Notes: generated by a model from the sequence alone, not told the origin. A stretch of DNA of 64,000 nt from DASWJZ01 sp964440525 (GCA_964440525.1 CAYTTC010000003.1:1-64000); one strand, 5' to 3'; positions 15,687 to 23,806 are shown, numbered from the stretch's first letter. Program-made: numbers and translations.

Positions 15687-16705
15687 GCCGACTCCAGCGT
15701 ATGCAGCGCCTTCGGCCCCCAGGACAGCGTGACGCGCTCCCCGGGCCTTGCGGACAGCTCCAGCGCGGGAACGACAACGCTGATCAAGGTCCCGTCGACG
15801 TCCACGATAACGCGCGTAACGGCGCCCTGGTACTGGACGGCGCTCACGACGCCTTCCGGTCCGAGCCCGTCGATCCGGCGCCCGTCGGGCATGAAAATCC
15901 CGCGCGGGCCGATCTTGATGCTTTCCGGCCGCAGACTGGTCCAGGCCTGCTTGCCGCAGTAGCGCGCCGAAAAATCGGGATCGAACACGTTGGATGAGCC
16001 GACGAAATCGGCGACGAAGCGCGTCTGCGGCCGCTCATAGACGTCGCGCGGCGTTCCGACTTGGACGATCCGGCCGTCGTTGAAGATCGCCACGCGGTCG
16101 GCCATGGAGAGCGCCTCGCCCTGATCGTGGGTGACGAAGACGAAGGTAATGCCGAGCTGCTGCTGCAGCGCCTTTAGCTCCACCTGCATCTGCTCGCGAA
16201 GTTTCAGGTCGAGCGCGCCGAGCGGCTCGTCGAGCAGCAGTACCTTGGGGCGGTTGACGAGGGCGCGGGCGAGTGCCACGCGCTGCCGCTGGCCGCCGGA
16301 GAGTTCCGACGGCCGGCGCGTCTCCATGCCGCCGAGCTTGACGAGAGCGAGCGCCTCCCGCGCTTGGCTCCGGCGCTCCGCCTTGGCGACGCCCTTCATC
16401 ATCAGCCCGTAGGCGACGTTTTCGAGAACGCGCATATGCGGGAAGAGCGCGTAATCCTGGAAGACGGTGTTCACGTTCCGGCGGTAGGGCGGCACCCCCT
16501 CCGCCGTTTCGCCGAAAATCTCGATGTGACCGTCGGTCGGCTGGTCGAAGCCGGCGATCAGCCTGAGACACGTCGTCTTGCCCGAGCCTGAGGGCCCGAG
16601 CACGGCGAAGAACTCGCCCTCGGCGATTTCCAGCGAGACGTCGTCGACAGCCCGCACGGCGCCGAAGTGGCGCGAGACATTCTGGAAGGAGACGGCGGCG
16701 ACCAT
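15683..16705 (-). CDS. ydcT: Polyamine-type ABC transporter ATPase (YdcT/PotA-like)
   Basis: A 340-residue ATPase: Walker A GPSGSGKTT near residue 35, Q-loop TVFQDYALFPH, signature LSGGQRQRVALARAL, Walker B VLLLDEPLGALD and switch His in THDQGEA. The last 100 residues form the regulatory TOBE domain typical of PotA/MalK-type subunits. It powers the YdcU/YdcV channel from the cytosolic face. It is separated from ydcS by about 200 bp of palindromic repeats, so ydcS may be expressed at a different level. Confidence 0.88.
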   Translation of the reverse strand: MVAAVSFQNVSRHFGAVRAVDDVSLEIAEGEFFAVLGPSGSGKTTCLRLIAGFDQPTDGHIEIFGETAEGVPPYRRNVNTVFQDYALFPHMRVLENVAYGLMMKGVAKAERRSQAREALALVKLGGMETRRPSELSGGQRQRVALARALVNRPKVLLLDEPLGALDLKLREQMQVELKALQQQLGITFVFVTHDQGEALSMADRVAIFNDGRIVQVGTPRDVYERPQTRFVADFVGSSNVFDPDFSARYCGKQAWTSLRPESIKIGPRGIFMPDGRRIDGLGPEGVVSAVQYQGAVTRVIVDVDGTLISVVVPALELSARPGERVTLSWGPKALHTLESA

Positions 16706-16729
16706 TGAGGCGCTACGGGCGAGCGCAAC

Positions 16730-16881
16730 CCTTCTCCCATAGGGAGAAGGTGGCGACGAAGCAGGTCCCCCGGTTGAACCGGGGGAATAAGGGGTTGCGG
16801 GATACGAATGAGGGAATCCGGTCGACGCCGCATCCCCTCACCCGCCCGCTTCGCGGGCACCCTCTCCCTATGGGAGAGGGT
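16730..16881. repeat. Cluster of intergenic palindromic repeats between ydcS and ydcT
   Basis: Four perfect inverted repeats stand in 150 bp: CCTTCTCCC/GGGAGAAGG (16730-16750), TCCCCCGGTT/AACCGGGGGA (16766-16786), GCCCGC/GCGGGC (16844-16858) and ACCCTCTCCC/GGGAGAGGGT (16859-16881). These look like the interspersed mosaic palindromes common between genes in rhizobia. Placed inside an operon after the binding-protein gene, they could stabilise or attenuate the transcript. Confidence 0.75.
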
Positions 16882-16909
16882 CGCGCCGCACCATTCGTCA
16901 TGCGTCGAT

Positions 16910-18067
16910 TCAGCGTCCTCCGAGAACGGCGATATAGTCTGACACCCAGCGATAGTACGGCACGCAGCCGGCGGCCTGGCTTGCGCACTGTGCGACCGGC
17001 GTCCGCCAGAAGTGGATCTTGTCGAAATTGCCGAGGCCGTTGGTATCGCAGCCGGCGTCGGTCAAGAGCGCGTTGCCCTTGCAAGCGTCGAGCACGGCCG
17101 GAACCGAGCCGAACCACGCGGCGAGGTCGCCCTGCACCTTCGGGCTGATCGAGTGCTCGAGCCACTTGTAGGCGCAGTTCGGATTCTTCGCATCGGCGTG
17201 CATCATCGTGGTGTCCGCCCAACCCGTCGCGCCTTCCTGTGGAACGGTCGAAGCGATCGGCTTGCTCTGCGATTGCAGGATATTCACCTGAAACGGCCAG
17301 GACGAGGAAGCGACGAAGCCCTCATTGGTGAAGTCGTCCATCTGCACGAAGGCGTCGTGCCAGTACTTGCTGACGATCTTGCGCTGAGCGCGAAGAAGCT
17401 CGAGCGCCGCCTTGTACTGGTCCTCGTTCAGCTCATAAGGATCCTTGATCCCGAGGTCGGGCTTGTGGTGCATAAGATAGAGCGCGGCGTCCGCGATGTA
17501 GATCGGGCCGTCGAAAGCCTGCACGCGGCCGGAATTCGGCTTACCGTCGGGAAGGTCCGTCGGCTCGAACACGACGTTCCAGCTCGTCGGCGCCTCCTTG
17601 AAAACCTCGGTGTTGTACATGAGGACGTTCGAGCCCCATTGATAGGGGACGCCGTAGTGCGTTCCGTCCACCGTATGCCAGGGGGCGCTCTGCAGCCGCT
17701 CGTCGACACTGCTCCAGCTCGGGATGAGGTCGGTGTTGATGGGCTGGACGGTCTTGCCGGCGATGAGCCTGAGCGAAGCGTCGCCCGAAGCAGTTACGAG
17801 GTCGAAGCCGCCCTCGTTCATCAGCGCGACCATCTCGTCGGATGTCGCCGCCGTCTTGACGTTGACCTTGCAGCCCGAGGCCGCCTCGAAATCGGTCACC
17901 CAGTTGTAGGCGGCATCGGTGTCTCCGCGCTCGATATAGCCGGCCCAGGCGACGATATTGACCTGGCCCTCGCCGTCGCCCACAGCCGTCATCTCGGCGC
18001 TGAAGCTCGCCGCAGGCGCGGAAGCGGCCGCAATTGCGGCCACCGCCCAAAGAATCACACGTCTCAT
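16910..18067 (-). CDS. ydcS: Polyamine-type ABC transporter periplasmic binding protein
   Basis: A 385-residue binding protein of the PotD/YdcS group. ATG at 18067 follows GGGAGG at six bases and starts a signal peptide (MRRVILWAVAAIAAASAPAASFSA). The mature protein begins with the family strand GQVNIVAWAGYIERG and contains TPYQW-like YGVPYQWGSNVLMYN and a C-terminal KWLEHSISPKVQG lobe. It should capture putrescine or a related polyamine in the periplasm. It is the first gene of the ydcSTUV-patD set. Confidence 0.87.
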   Translation of the reverse strand: MRRVILWAVAAIAAASAPAASFSAEMTAVGDGEGQVNIVAWAGYIERGDTDAAYNWVTDFEAASGCKVNVKTAATSDEMVALMNEGGFDLVTASGDASLRLIAGKTVQPINTDLIPSWSSVDERLQSAPWHTVDGTHYGVPYQWGSNVLMYNTEVFKEAPTSWNVVFEPTDLPDGKPNSGRVQAFDGPIYIADAALYLMHHKPDLGIKDPYELNEDQYKAALELLRAQRKIVSKYWHDAFVQMDDFTNEGFVASSSWPFQVNILQSQSKPIASTVPQEGATGWADTTMMHADAKNPNCAYKWLEHSISPKVQGDLAAWFGSVPAVLDACKGNALLTDAGCDTNGLGNFDKIHFWRTPVAQCASQAAGCVPYYRWVSDYIAVLGGR

Positions 18068-18167
18068 GACAAACCTCCCATGGGCGCCGCGACCCGCGGG
18101 CGCCCCTCGTTCCACTCTGGCGCGGCGGGCGGGATTTAGCCAAGTCGAAAAAAGCATCGGCTTGCTT

Positions 18168-18187
18168 ATGTATCTATTATGATACAT
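18168..18187. promoter_or_regulatory. Operator-like palindrome before higBA
   Basis: ATGTATC (18168-18174), six-base spacer TATTAT, GATACAT (18181-18187). The spacer itself resembles a -10 box. The palindrome lies nine bases before the toxin ATG, the expected place for autoregulation by the antitoxin. Confidence 0.55.
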
Positions 18188-18195
18188 GACGTTTA

Positions 18196-18544
18196 ATGGC
18201 AGAAAGACTCGAACCTATCCCTCTTCGGTTCTGGACGTCAGCCAGTGGCCGCGAACCGGTGCGAGAGTGGCTGAGCGCCTGCCTCGCGAAGACAAGCGGA
18301 CGATCGGGCGCGATATGACAAAGGTGCAATTCGGTTGGCCCGTCGGGTTGCCCTTATGTCGATCCCTGGGCGGAGGCTTGTGGGAAGTGCGTTCGTCTCT
18401 CCCAAGTGGGCGTGAGGCGCGGGTGTTGTTCGGCTTTTACGATGGATGCTCGTCGCGCTGCACGCCTTCATCAAGAAAACGCAGAAGACTCCGCCCGAAG
18501 ACTTAGCCCTCGCGCAGAACCGTATGAAGGAGGTGTCGCAATGA
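18196..18544 (+). pseudogene. higB: HigB/RelE-type toxin gene with two single-base frameshifts
   Basis: From ATG at 18196 the frame encodes MAERLEPIPLRFWTSASGREPVREWLSA, then loses phase near 18277. The middle part (LPREDKRTIGRDM...LWEVRSSL...VLFGFYDG) continues in a second frame to about 18442, and the end (MLVALHAFIKKTQKTPPEDLALAQ) is in a third. Joined, the parts give a complete phage-derived Gp49/HigB-type mRNA interferase of about 116 residues that ends with the ATGA overlap to higA. Adding one C in the GCC near 18280 and one G in the GG near 18443 restores the whole frame. Either the toxin is inactivated, or these are homopolymer sequencing errors. Confidence 0.75.
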
Positions 18545-18828
18545 CCAAGAAAAACCCTCACGTCGGATCGACCTTCGAGAGCTGGCTCGAGGAGGAGGGC
18601 ATCTACGAGGAAGTGACGACCGCCGCTATTAAGTCGGTGATCGCGTATCAACTCGCGGAGGAAATGAAAAAGCAGGGCATCACCAAGAAGCGCATGGCGG
18701 AAATGATGCACACTAGCCGGGCGCAGCTCGACCGCGTGCTCGACCCAGACAACGGCAGCGCTACGATCGAGACCCTGCAGCGGGCGGCGAAGATCGTCGG
18801 GCGCGAGCTGCGGTTAGAGTTGGTGTGA
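18541..18828 (+). CDS. higA: HigA-type antitoxin (XRE helix-turn-helix)
   Basis: A 95-residue protein, ATG at 18541 overlapping the toxin stop by four bases, with a perfect AAGGAGG ribosome site. The helix-turn-helix is ITKKRMAEMMHTSRAQLDRVLDPDNGSATIETLQRAAK (about residues 45-82). It should bind the HigB toxin and repress the operon through the palindrome at 18168-18187. It looks intact, while its toxin partner carries frameshifts. Confidence 0.82.
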   Translation: MTKKNPHVGSTFESWLEEEGIYEEVTTAAIKSVIAYQLAEEMKKQGITKKRMAEMMHTSRAQLDRVLDPDNGSATIETLQRAAKIVGRELRLELV

Positions 18829-18843
18829 TCGCGCCGTGTCGTC

Positions 18844-19785
18844 TCACACCGCCCAGAAATACCGCGTTAGGTGGAAAAACACCGGCGCGGCAAAAATCAC
18901 CGAATCGAGCCGGTCGAGCATTCCTCCATGGCCTTCGATCATCGCTCCCCAGTCCTTGACGCCGCGGTCGCGTTTGATCGCCGACATTACGAGCCCACCG
19001 AAGAAGCCCATGAGGCTAATGACGAGCGCCATGAAACCCGCCTGCAGCGGCGAGAAGGGCGTGATCCACCAAAGGAGCGCGCCGATTAGCGTGGCGGAGC
19101 CGACGCCGCCCAAAAAACCCTCCCAGGTCTTCGACTGTGAGAGAGTGGGGGAGATTTTTCGTTTGCCGAAGAGCTTGCCCCACACGTACTGCAGCACGTC
19201 GCTCGATTGGACGACGATCACCAGGAAGGCGATGAGGAGAAGCTCGCGGCCTTCATAGCCGGGTATCCTGAGCGTGATCAGCGCCGGCACGTGGCTGACG
19301 CAGAACACGGCGAGCATCAGCGCCCATTGCGTGACCGCGACCCGTTCCATGAAGCGCGTCGTATCGGCACGGATCGCTGCGATGATCGGCATGAACAGAA
19401 AGGCGTAGACGGGGATGAAGATCGAATAGAGCCCGTACCAATCGGCCGCGATCAGGACGTACTGGATCGGCAGCACGACAAAGAAAGCCGCGACCAGCGC
19501 GTAGTGGTCGCCGCGGCGCGTCTCCGTCAGTGTGATGAACTCGCGGAGCGCCGTGAACGAGGCGACGGCGAAGAGCAGGATCACGCCGATCCTGCCGAAC
19601 AGGAAGGCGATCCCGATCAGGATCACCATCAACCACCAGGCTTTGATGCGCAGGTTGAGGTTGTCGATCATCGGGTCGGGAATCCCGCCCCGCCGTCGGG
19701 CGAGGATCATGCCGAAGGCCGTCGCCACGACGAGCACGCAGCCGATGGCGAGAAACAGGAAGATCGTCTGCCGCTCGGCCGTCAT
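18844..19785 (-). CDS. ynbB: CDP-diglyceride synthetase homologue (YnbB/CdsA-like)
   Basis: A 313-residue membrane protein with about eight helices. The C-terminal CDS signature is present: SSDVLQYVWGKLFGKRKISPTLSQSKTWEGFLGG, then IKRDRGVKDWGAMIEGHGGMLDRLDS. CdsA enzymes make CDP-diacylglycerol from phosphatidate and CTP. Sequence style and neighbours match E. coli YnbB rather than the essential CdsA. ATG at 19785 overlaps the acyltransferase stop by four bases. It acts with the YnbA-like transferase, probably on a special phospholipid. Confidence 0.85.
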   Translation of the reverse strand: MTAERQTIFLFLAIGCVLVVATAFGMILARRRGGIPDPMIDNLNLRIKAWWLMVILIGIAFLFGRIGVILLFAVASFTALREFITLTETRRGDHYALVAAFFVVLPIQYVLIAADWYGLYSIFIPVYAFLFMPIIAAIRADTTRFMERVAVTQWALMLAVFCVSHVPALITLRIPGYEGRELLLIAFLVIVVQSSDVLQYVWGKLFGKRKISPTLSQSKTWEGFLGGVGSATLIGALLWWITPFSPLQAGFMALVISLMGFFGGLVMSAIKRDRGVKDWGAMIEGHGGMLDRLDSVIFAAPVFFHLTRYFWAV

Positions 19786-20414
19786 GGGCGTGGATGCTCC
19801 CGCGGCCTGAGCGACAGGAGCGACGCCCGCGCGCGCTCGAGAAACGCCGTTTTCTCCTCGCCCTCGCGGAGCCGGACCGGCATGCCGAAGGAGACGGTGC
19901 AAAGGATCGGCACCGGGATCAGCTCGCCCTTCGGCATGGCGCGGTTCAGATTAGCGATCCAGACCGGCACCATCTCCACACCCGGGCGGGCGAGTGCGAG
20001 CCGGTAGAGCCCGCTCTTGAACGGCAGGAGCGGCACCTCGGTCAGGTTTCGGGTGCCCTCGGGGAAAAGGATGAGCGAGGAGCCTTCGTCGAGCGCCGCC
20101 GCCATCTGCTGGATCGGGTCTGCGGTGCGCTTTTCCGCGTCGCGCTCGACGAGCACCGCGTTGAAGACGCGCGTCCCGATGTATCGCCGTATCGGGTCCT
20201 TCAGCCAGTATTCGGCACCGGCGACAGGCCGGGTCTTCCGCCTGACGGGCTTCGGCAGCACGGTCCACACCAGCACGAAATCGCCGTGGCTCGCATGGTT
20301 GGCGAAATAGACGCGCGGGCGAAGGTCGGGGAGATGCGCTCCCCATTCCGCCCTGACCGCGGTGACGACGCGGGCGAACAGCGTGACAAGGCCTGCGATG
20401 AACTGCTCGATCAC
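19782..20414 (-). CDS. PlsC-type 1-acylglycerol-3-phosphate acyltransferase
   Basis: A 210-residue acyltransferase with the catalytic HX4D motif NHASHGD (His40, Asp45) and FPEGTR at 117-122. The start is GTG at 20414, overlapping the stop of the ynbA-like gene by four bases. It is shorter than housekeeping PlsC and has one possible N-terminal membrane anchor. Set between ynbA and ynbB homologues, it probably acylates the same lipid intermediate that they convert. Confidence 0.83.
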   Translation of the reverse strand: MIEQFIAGLVTLFARVVTAVRAEWGAHLPDLRPRVYFANHASHGDFVLVWTVLPKPVRRKTRPVAGAEYWLKDPIRRYIGTRVFNAVLVERDAEKRTADPIQQMAAALDEGSSLILFPEGTRNLTEVPLLPFKSGLYRLALARPGVEMVPVWIANLNRAMPKGELIPVPILCTVSFGMPVRLREGEEKTAFLERARASLLSLRPREHPRP

Positions 20415-21022
20415 GGCTGCCGTCCGTCCTCTCTGAGGCCAGCGCGCACCCGATTGACGATGGTAAGGGCGAGCAGGGCTGACAGGACGACCATGATCCA
20501 TACGGTCCAGGGGGGAAGCGGCCCGCCCAAGCCCACCCACAGAGCGAGCGCGCCGAAGGCGAGGGCGCGGTCGCTTTTTCCCATCGGACCGTCGTAGCGG
20601 CGCGACGCGCCGACGGTTGGGCCGAGCACTCCGGCGAGCTCCGTCAGCGCTGCGAGCAAGACGACGAGCGCGATCCAGAGCGGGCCGAAAGAGGCGACGA
20701 GGGCGAAGGGCGCGTAGAGCGCCGCATCCGAAACGACGTCCAAAATCTCGTTCAGATAAGCGCCGAGCCGGCTTTTCTGGCCGTGATCGCGAGCGAGCAT
20801 GCCGTCGACTGCGTTGAGCGCCATGCGGACAAAGAGCCAGAGCGGGACAAGAAGGAAGGGCCAGCGTGCCGGTGCCATCGCCACCACGAATGCCCCTACC
20901 GCCACCGAGCCGATCGCGGCGGCGACCGTGATCTGGTTCGCCGTCACCCCGGCCCGGGCGAGCCTGCCGACATGCGGCTGCAGCAACATCTGAAACGCTG
21001 GCTTCAGAACGTAAAGCGACAC
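20411..21022 (-). CDS. ynbA: CDP-alcohol phosphatidyltransferase, YnbA-like
   Basis: A 203-residue membrane transferase with about six helices. The CDP-alcohol motif reads N70-x2-D73-G74-x2-A77-R78-x8-G87-x3-N91-x3-D95. The first and third of the four usual aspartates are asparagine. I recall the same substitution in E. coli YnbA (RMALNALDGMLAR and GAILNETGD), so this is a subfamily trait rather than local decay. The start is GTG at 21022 with GGGGGAGA six bases upstream. The alcohol acceptor is unknown. First gene of a three-gene coupled operon. Confidence 0.83.
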   Translation of the reverse strand: MSLYVLKPAFQMLLQPHVGRLARAGVTANQITVAAAIGSVAVGAFVVAMAPARWPFLLVPLWLFVRMALNAVDGMLARDHGQKSRLGAYLNEILDVVSDAALYAPFALVASFGPLWIALVVLLAALTELAGVLGPTVGASRRYDGPMGKSDRALAFGALALWVGLGGPLPPWTVWIMVVLSALLALTIVNRVRAGLREDGRQP

Positions 21023-21041
21023 AAAAAATCTCCCCCGGAGA
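21023..21041 (-). promoter_or_regulatory. Hairpin plus T-run abutting the ynbA start
   Basis: Read on the minus strand, TCTCC, loop GGG, GGAGA is followed by TTTTTT that ends one base before the GTG start. The hairpin would end transcripts from the upstream ammonia-lyase-like gene and also hide the ynbA ribosome site. A second GGAG just upstream could pair with the same TCTCC. Confidence 0.35.
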
Positions 21042-21084
21042 CTCTCCGCCGTTCCCGGCAGCCGGGCAAGTGGATCGGGGGAGA

Positions 21085-22533
21085 CTATGTGCGTTTTGCG
21101 TGCCCGACTAGCCGGGATGGCTGCCTTTCCGCCGGCGGAGGGGTAAGCGAGGGGAGCGTCACTCCGGCAGCGGCGGCGAGGGTCCCGGAGCCGACGAGGA
21201 CCGCGACGGACGCAAGGTTGCCGGCGGCGACAGCGCCGGTCTCATTCGCGGGGCGTGCCACCTCGCGTACACTGCGCCGTACTGAATCCAGGCCGGCCGC
21301 GATGTCGTTCGGCGAGGTCTCAGCTCCGCGGGTCGCCTCGAGGAATTCGATGGCAATTACGAGCGCCGTCGTGCCGGCCATCGGCAAGAGCCGCCACACG
21401 CCGCTCGGATCGAGCGCTGTCGGGCGCGCCCGCTCGCGGTTTTCCGCGACGAACACGGCGGCTCTTGCCTTGAGCCCGCTTGTCCCCTCGTTGTCTCCGG
21501 GTCCGCTCGCCTCAACTTGGCCCGCGGTTGCGGCGATGCGGGTTTCGGCGAGATCGCCGATTGTCCTGAGAGCGAGCGCAATCAGGTCGGCGGACAATGC
21601 GACCGACGAAAGGTCCGCCACCCCCGCCACGATCTCTTCGCTCTGCCAAAGGACGAGACGGTCCTCCGTCACCCCATTCGCCGCCCGTTCGAGCGTCGCG
21701 CCAGCCTGACGCAGGAGATCGAGGCAAGCCCCCATCTTAAGGGGAAGGCTACGTCCGGCATGCTCCTCCGCGCCGTTCGCCGCCGTCGCCGGCGCGGCTT
21801 CCATCTCACCGCGGCCGAGGAGCTGACGGAAGGTGGCGGCCACCTCCCTCTGCCCCCTTTGCCGCTGGAGCCGGTGCACGCTCGGGTGAAGCGGCATGTC
21901 TAGGCGTCCCGCCGCCGAGAGCGCAGCGGCGACGATTGCCGATTGAAGAACGCGTTCCGCCTCGAAGAGCCCGGCAAGCGCCGCCGCAAGCGAAAGCTGC
22001 GTGCCCGAGAGCAGCGCGGACCGCTCGCGCGGATTGAGGGTGAGCGGATTGAGATCGGCCTTCTTCAGCGCCTTCTGCGCGGGGCGCACGCGGCCGCGGC
22101 GAAGCACCTCGCCGGTCCCGGTCAGGGCGCCGAAGAGGCGGGAGAGTGCGATGCGGTCATTGACATCCTCCGCCGTGACGACCGGCAGAAGATCGTGGGA
22201 GAGGAATTCCGCAAGCGCCTTGATGACGCTCCAGCGCACCCCCGACATACCCTGGGCGAGCGAGCCGAGCTTGAGTGCGACGAAGAGGCGGAGGAGTCCG
22301 CTCGGCAGCGGCTCGCCGCGCTTTTCGACAAGCTCCGCGATCGACGGCGACGCACCGGCGATGTCCTGGGGCGGAAGCAGTCCGTTGCGAGACAGAATCG
22401 CCGAGAGAGCCGCTTTGCCGGCCTCGACATCCGCCCGCGCGACCGGATCGAGCGTGACCGTCGCGCCGCGATAGATGGCGCGCCAGTCCGCAAGCGGCGT
22501 CAGGCCCGGGCGGATTTCGACCGCCGCCGTCAT
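21085..22533 (-). CDS. Histidine/aromatic ammonia-lyase homologue lacking the MIO triad
   Basis: A 482-residue protein that follows the HutH fold throughout: SLAQGMSGVRWSVIKAL, GTGEVLRRGR, LNPLTLNPRERSALLSGTQLS, LHPSVHRLQRQRGQREVA. Active enzymes form the MIO cofactor from an Ala-Ser-Gly triad in GSVGASGDLAP; here that place reads TAEDVNDRIALSR (residues 120-132). The NGTQ asparagine is Ser177, the N-terminal YGVNTGFG loop is absent and NFHG is lost. So it is probably not an ammonia-lyase. Its frame is intact and long, which suggests a retained role. ATG at 22533 is the likeliest start; its ribosome site is weak. Confidence 0.78.
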   Translation of the reverse strand: MTAAVEIRPGLTPLADWRAIYRGATVTLDPVARADVEAGKAALSAILSRNGLLPPQDIAGASPSIAELVEKRGEPLPSGLLRLFVALKLGSLAQGMSGVRWSVIKALAEFLSHDLLPVVTAEDVNDRIALSRLFGALTGTGEVLRRGRVRPAQKALKKADLNPLTLNPRERSALLSGTQLSLAAALAGLFEAERVLQSAIVAAALSAAGRLDMPLHPSVHRLQRQRGQREVAATFRQLLGRGEMEAAPATAANGAEEHAGRSLPLKMGACLDLLRQAGATLERAANGVTEDRLVLWQSEEIVAGVADLSSVALSADLIALALRTIGDLAETRIAATAGQVEASGPGDNEGTSGLKARAAVFVAENRERARPTALDPSGVWRLLPMAGTTALVIAIEFLEATRGAETSPNDIAAGLDSVRRSVREVARPANETGAVAAGNLASVAVLVGSGTLAAAAGVTLPSLTPPPAERQPSRLVGHAKRT

Positions 22534-22705
22534 GAAAGCCAAGCCAGGTCGAGAAGCACAACTCTCTCCCGCTCGGTCCGCCGCCCTCATCCTAGCGCAT
22601 CCGGCCGGTCGCATGTCTATTGTCGTCGGCCGTATGGTTGACGCCGCAAAAAGGCGCGCGGGCGACATTGTTTCTGCTCGTTCGCGAGCAGGGCGTTTGC
22701 CGTGC

Positions 22706-23596
22706 CTAGCGGAGTGCAGCCTTGAGGCGCATCAGCATGGATGTCTCCGCGCCGGGGGCCAGTACGCGCAGGCCGTTCGCCTCCGGCGTACCCGGTTTCC
22801 CTAGCGCATTGTTGGGATGCGTTACCGGCTCGAAGCAGAAGATCGGGCAGTCCTTGTCGAGCGAATAGACGTGATAGTAGCGCGTGCCGGGATCGGATTC
22901 GACGTCGAGCACGATGCCGCGGTCGGTCCATTCGATGCGGGCCTGGCCGTCCCAGCCGGCATAGCCGTTATCGATGAAGTCGTCGGGCAAGGCGCGGGAT
23001 GTGTTGAAGTCCCATTTCGGTGGAATCGGCGCGGCCTCCGTCTTGGGGGGAAATTCCGGCGGCTGCTCCAGCCACATGCCGGTCGCCTTCGCCTGCAATC
23101 TCACGCCGGGCGTGCGCACGAACCAGGGATGCTGGCCGAGGCCATAAGGGAGCGGACGGATGCCGAGATGCTTCACCCGCAGCTCCATGTCGAGCGTCGA
23201 GGCCGCGAGCGACAGGGTCTGCGTCGCCTCGTAGTCGAAAGGCGGGATGGTCCGGCTCCGCAATCTGAGCACGATACGCTCGGGCTTTTGATCCACGACC
23301 TCCCAAGCCGCGAACCAGCCGTCGCCGTGCAGCGGCACCGGCTCCAGGGGGTCGTTCGGCGCGATCGGATAGAACGTGCCGCCAAAGGTGAATCCGCCGC
23401 CGGAAATCCGGTTGAACCAGGGCACCATAGGGCTCGAGCCGAGCGCCCGCGGGTTCTCCGATTCCCCCGTCCATCGCCGAAAGATCGGCAGTCTCTCGGC
23501 GCCCTTCTTCAGGTCGAAAGCAGTGACCGATCCGCCGAGCCGTGGCGACACTTCGACGATCGCCTCGTCGGATTCCATACTGATCCGGTCGGTCAT
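22706..23596 (-). CDS. Aldose 1-epimerase family protein
   Basis: A 296-residue mutarotase-fold protein starting ATG at 23596 after AGAGGGG. Family landmarks are GGSVTAFDLKKG, MVPWFNRISGG, PLHGDGWFAAWEV (active-site His), GLGQHPWFV (second His) and CFEPVTHPNNAL (catalytic Glu). Galactose mutarotase and related enzymes interconvert sugar anomers. It is divergent from the AraD1 operon, so it likely prepares L-arabinose or D-galactose for the oxidative route. Confidence 0.85.
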   Translation of the reverse strand: MTDRISMESDEAIVEVSPRLGGSVTAFDLKKGAERLPIFRRWTGESENPRALGSSPMVPWFNRISGGGFTFGGTFYPIAPNDPLEPVPLHGDGWFAAWEVVDQKPERIVLRLRSRTIPPFDYEATQTLSLAASTLDMELRVKHLGIRPLPYGLGQHPWFVRTPGVRLQAKATGMWLEQPPEFPPKTEAAPIPPKWDFNTSRALPDDFIDNGYAGWDGQARIEWTDRGIVLDVESDPGTRYYHVYSLDKDCPIFCFEPVTHPNNALGKPGTPEANGLRVLAPGAETSMLMRLKAALR

Positions 23597-23633
23597 GATT
23601 CCCCTCTTTGCCGCCACCTCACTTGACGGAGGA

Positions 23634-23661
23634 TTGAGCCTGTCGCATCAAATCATACAAA
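23634..23661 (+). promoter_or_regulatory. Possible promoter of the araD1-dgoA operon
   Basis: TTGAGC at 23634-23639 and TACAAA at 23656-23661 with a 16-nt spacer, about 145 bases before the AraD1 start. The ATCATAC inside it (23652-23658) also occurs in the GntR-gene control region at 36667-36673. Confidence 0.33.
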
Positions 23662-23806
23662 TAGCGCGCACGCATCCAGGAGTGAGGCGTTGCGCACCGC
23701 GACTTGCCTTTCGGGTCCGCTCCATGCGTGCCTGATTTGGCATGCAATTTCCGCGACGGGCGCAAAAAAAAATGGCCCTGCGGCATCTGGGCTCAGGGGA
23801 GGAGTG

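Noticed and set aside
14719..15777. Upstream extension of the ydcV frame
   Set aside because: The frame stays open through ydcU, but the translation there is arginine/proline-rich nonsense; a normal permease start is at 14718.
18260..18460. Programmed frameshift in higB
   Set aside because: Two separate slips would be needed and neither site has a slippery heptamer; error or decay is simpler.
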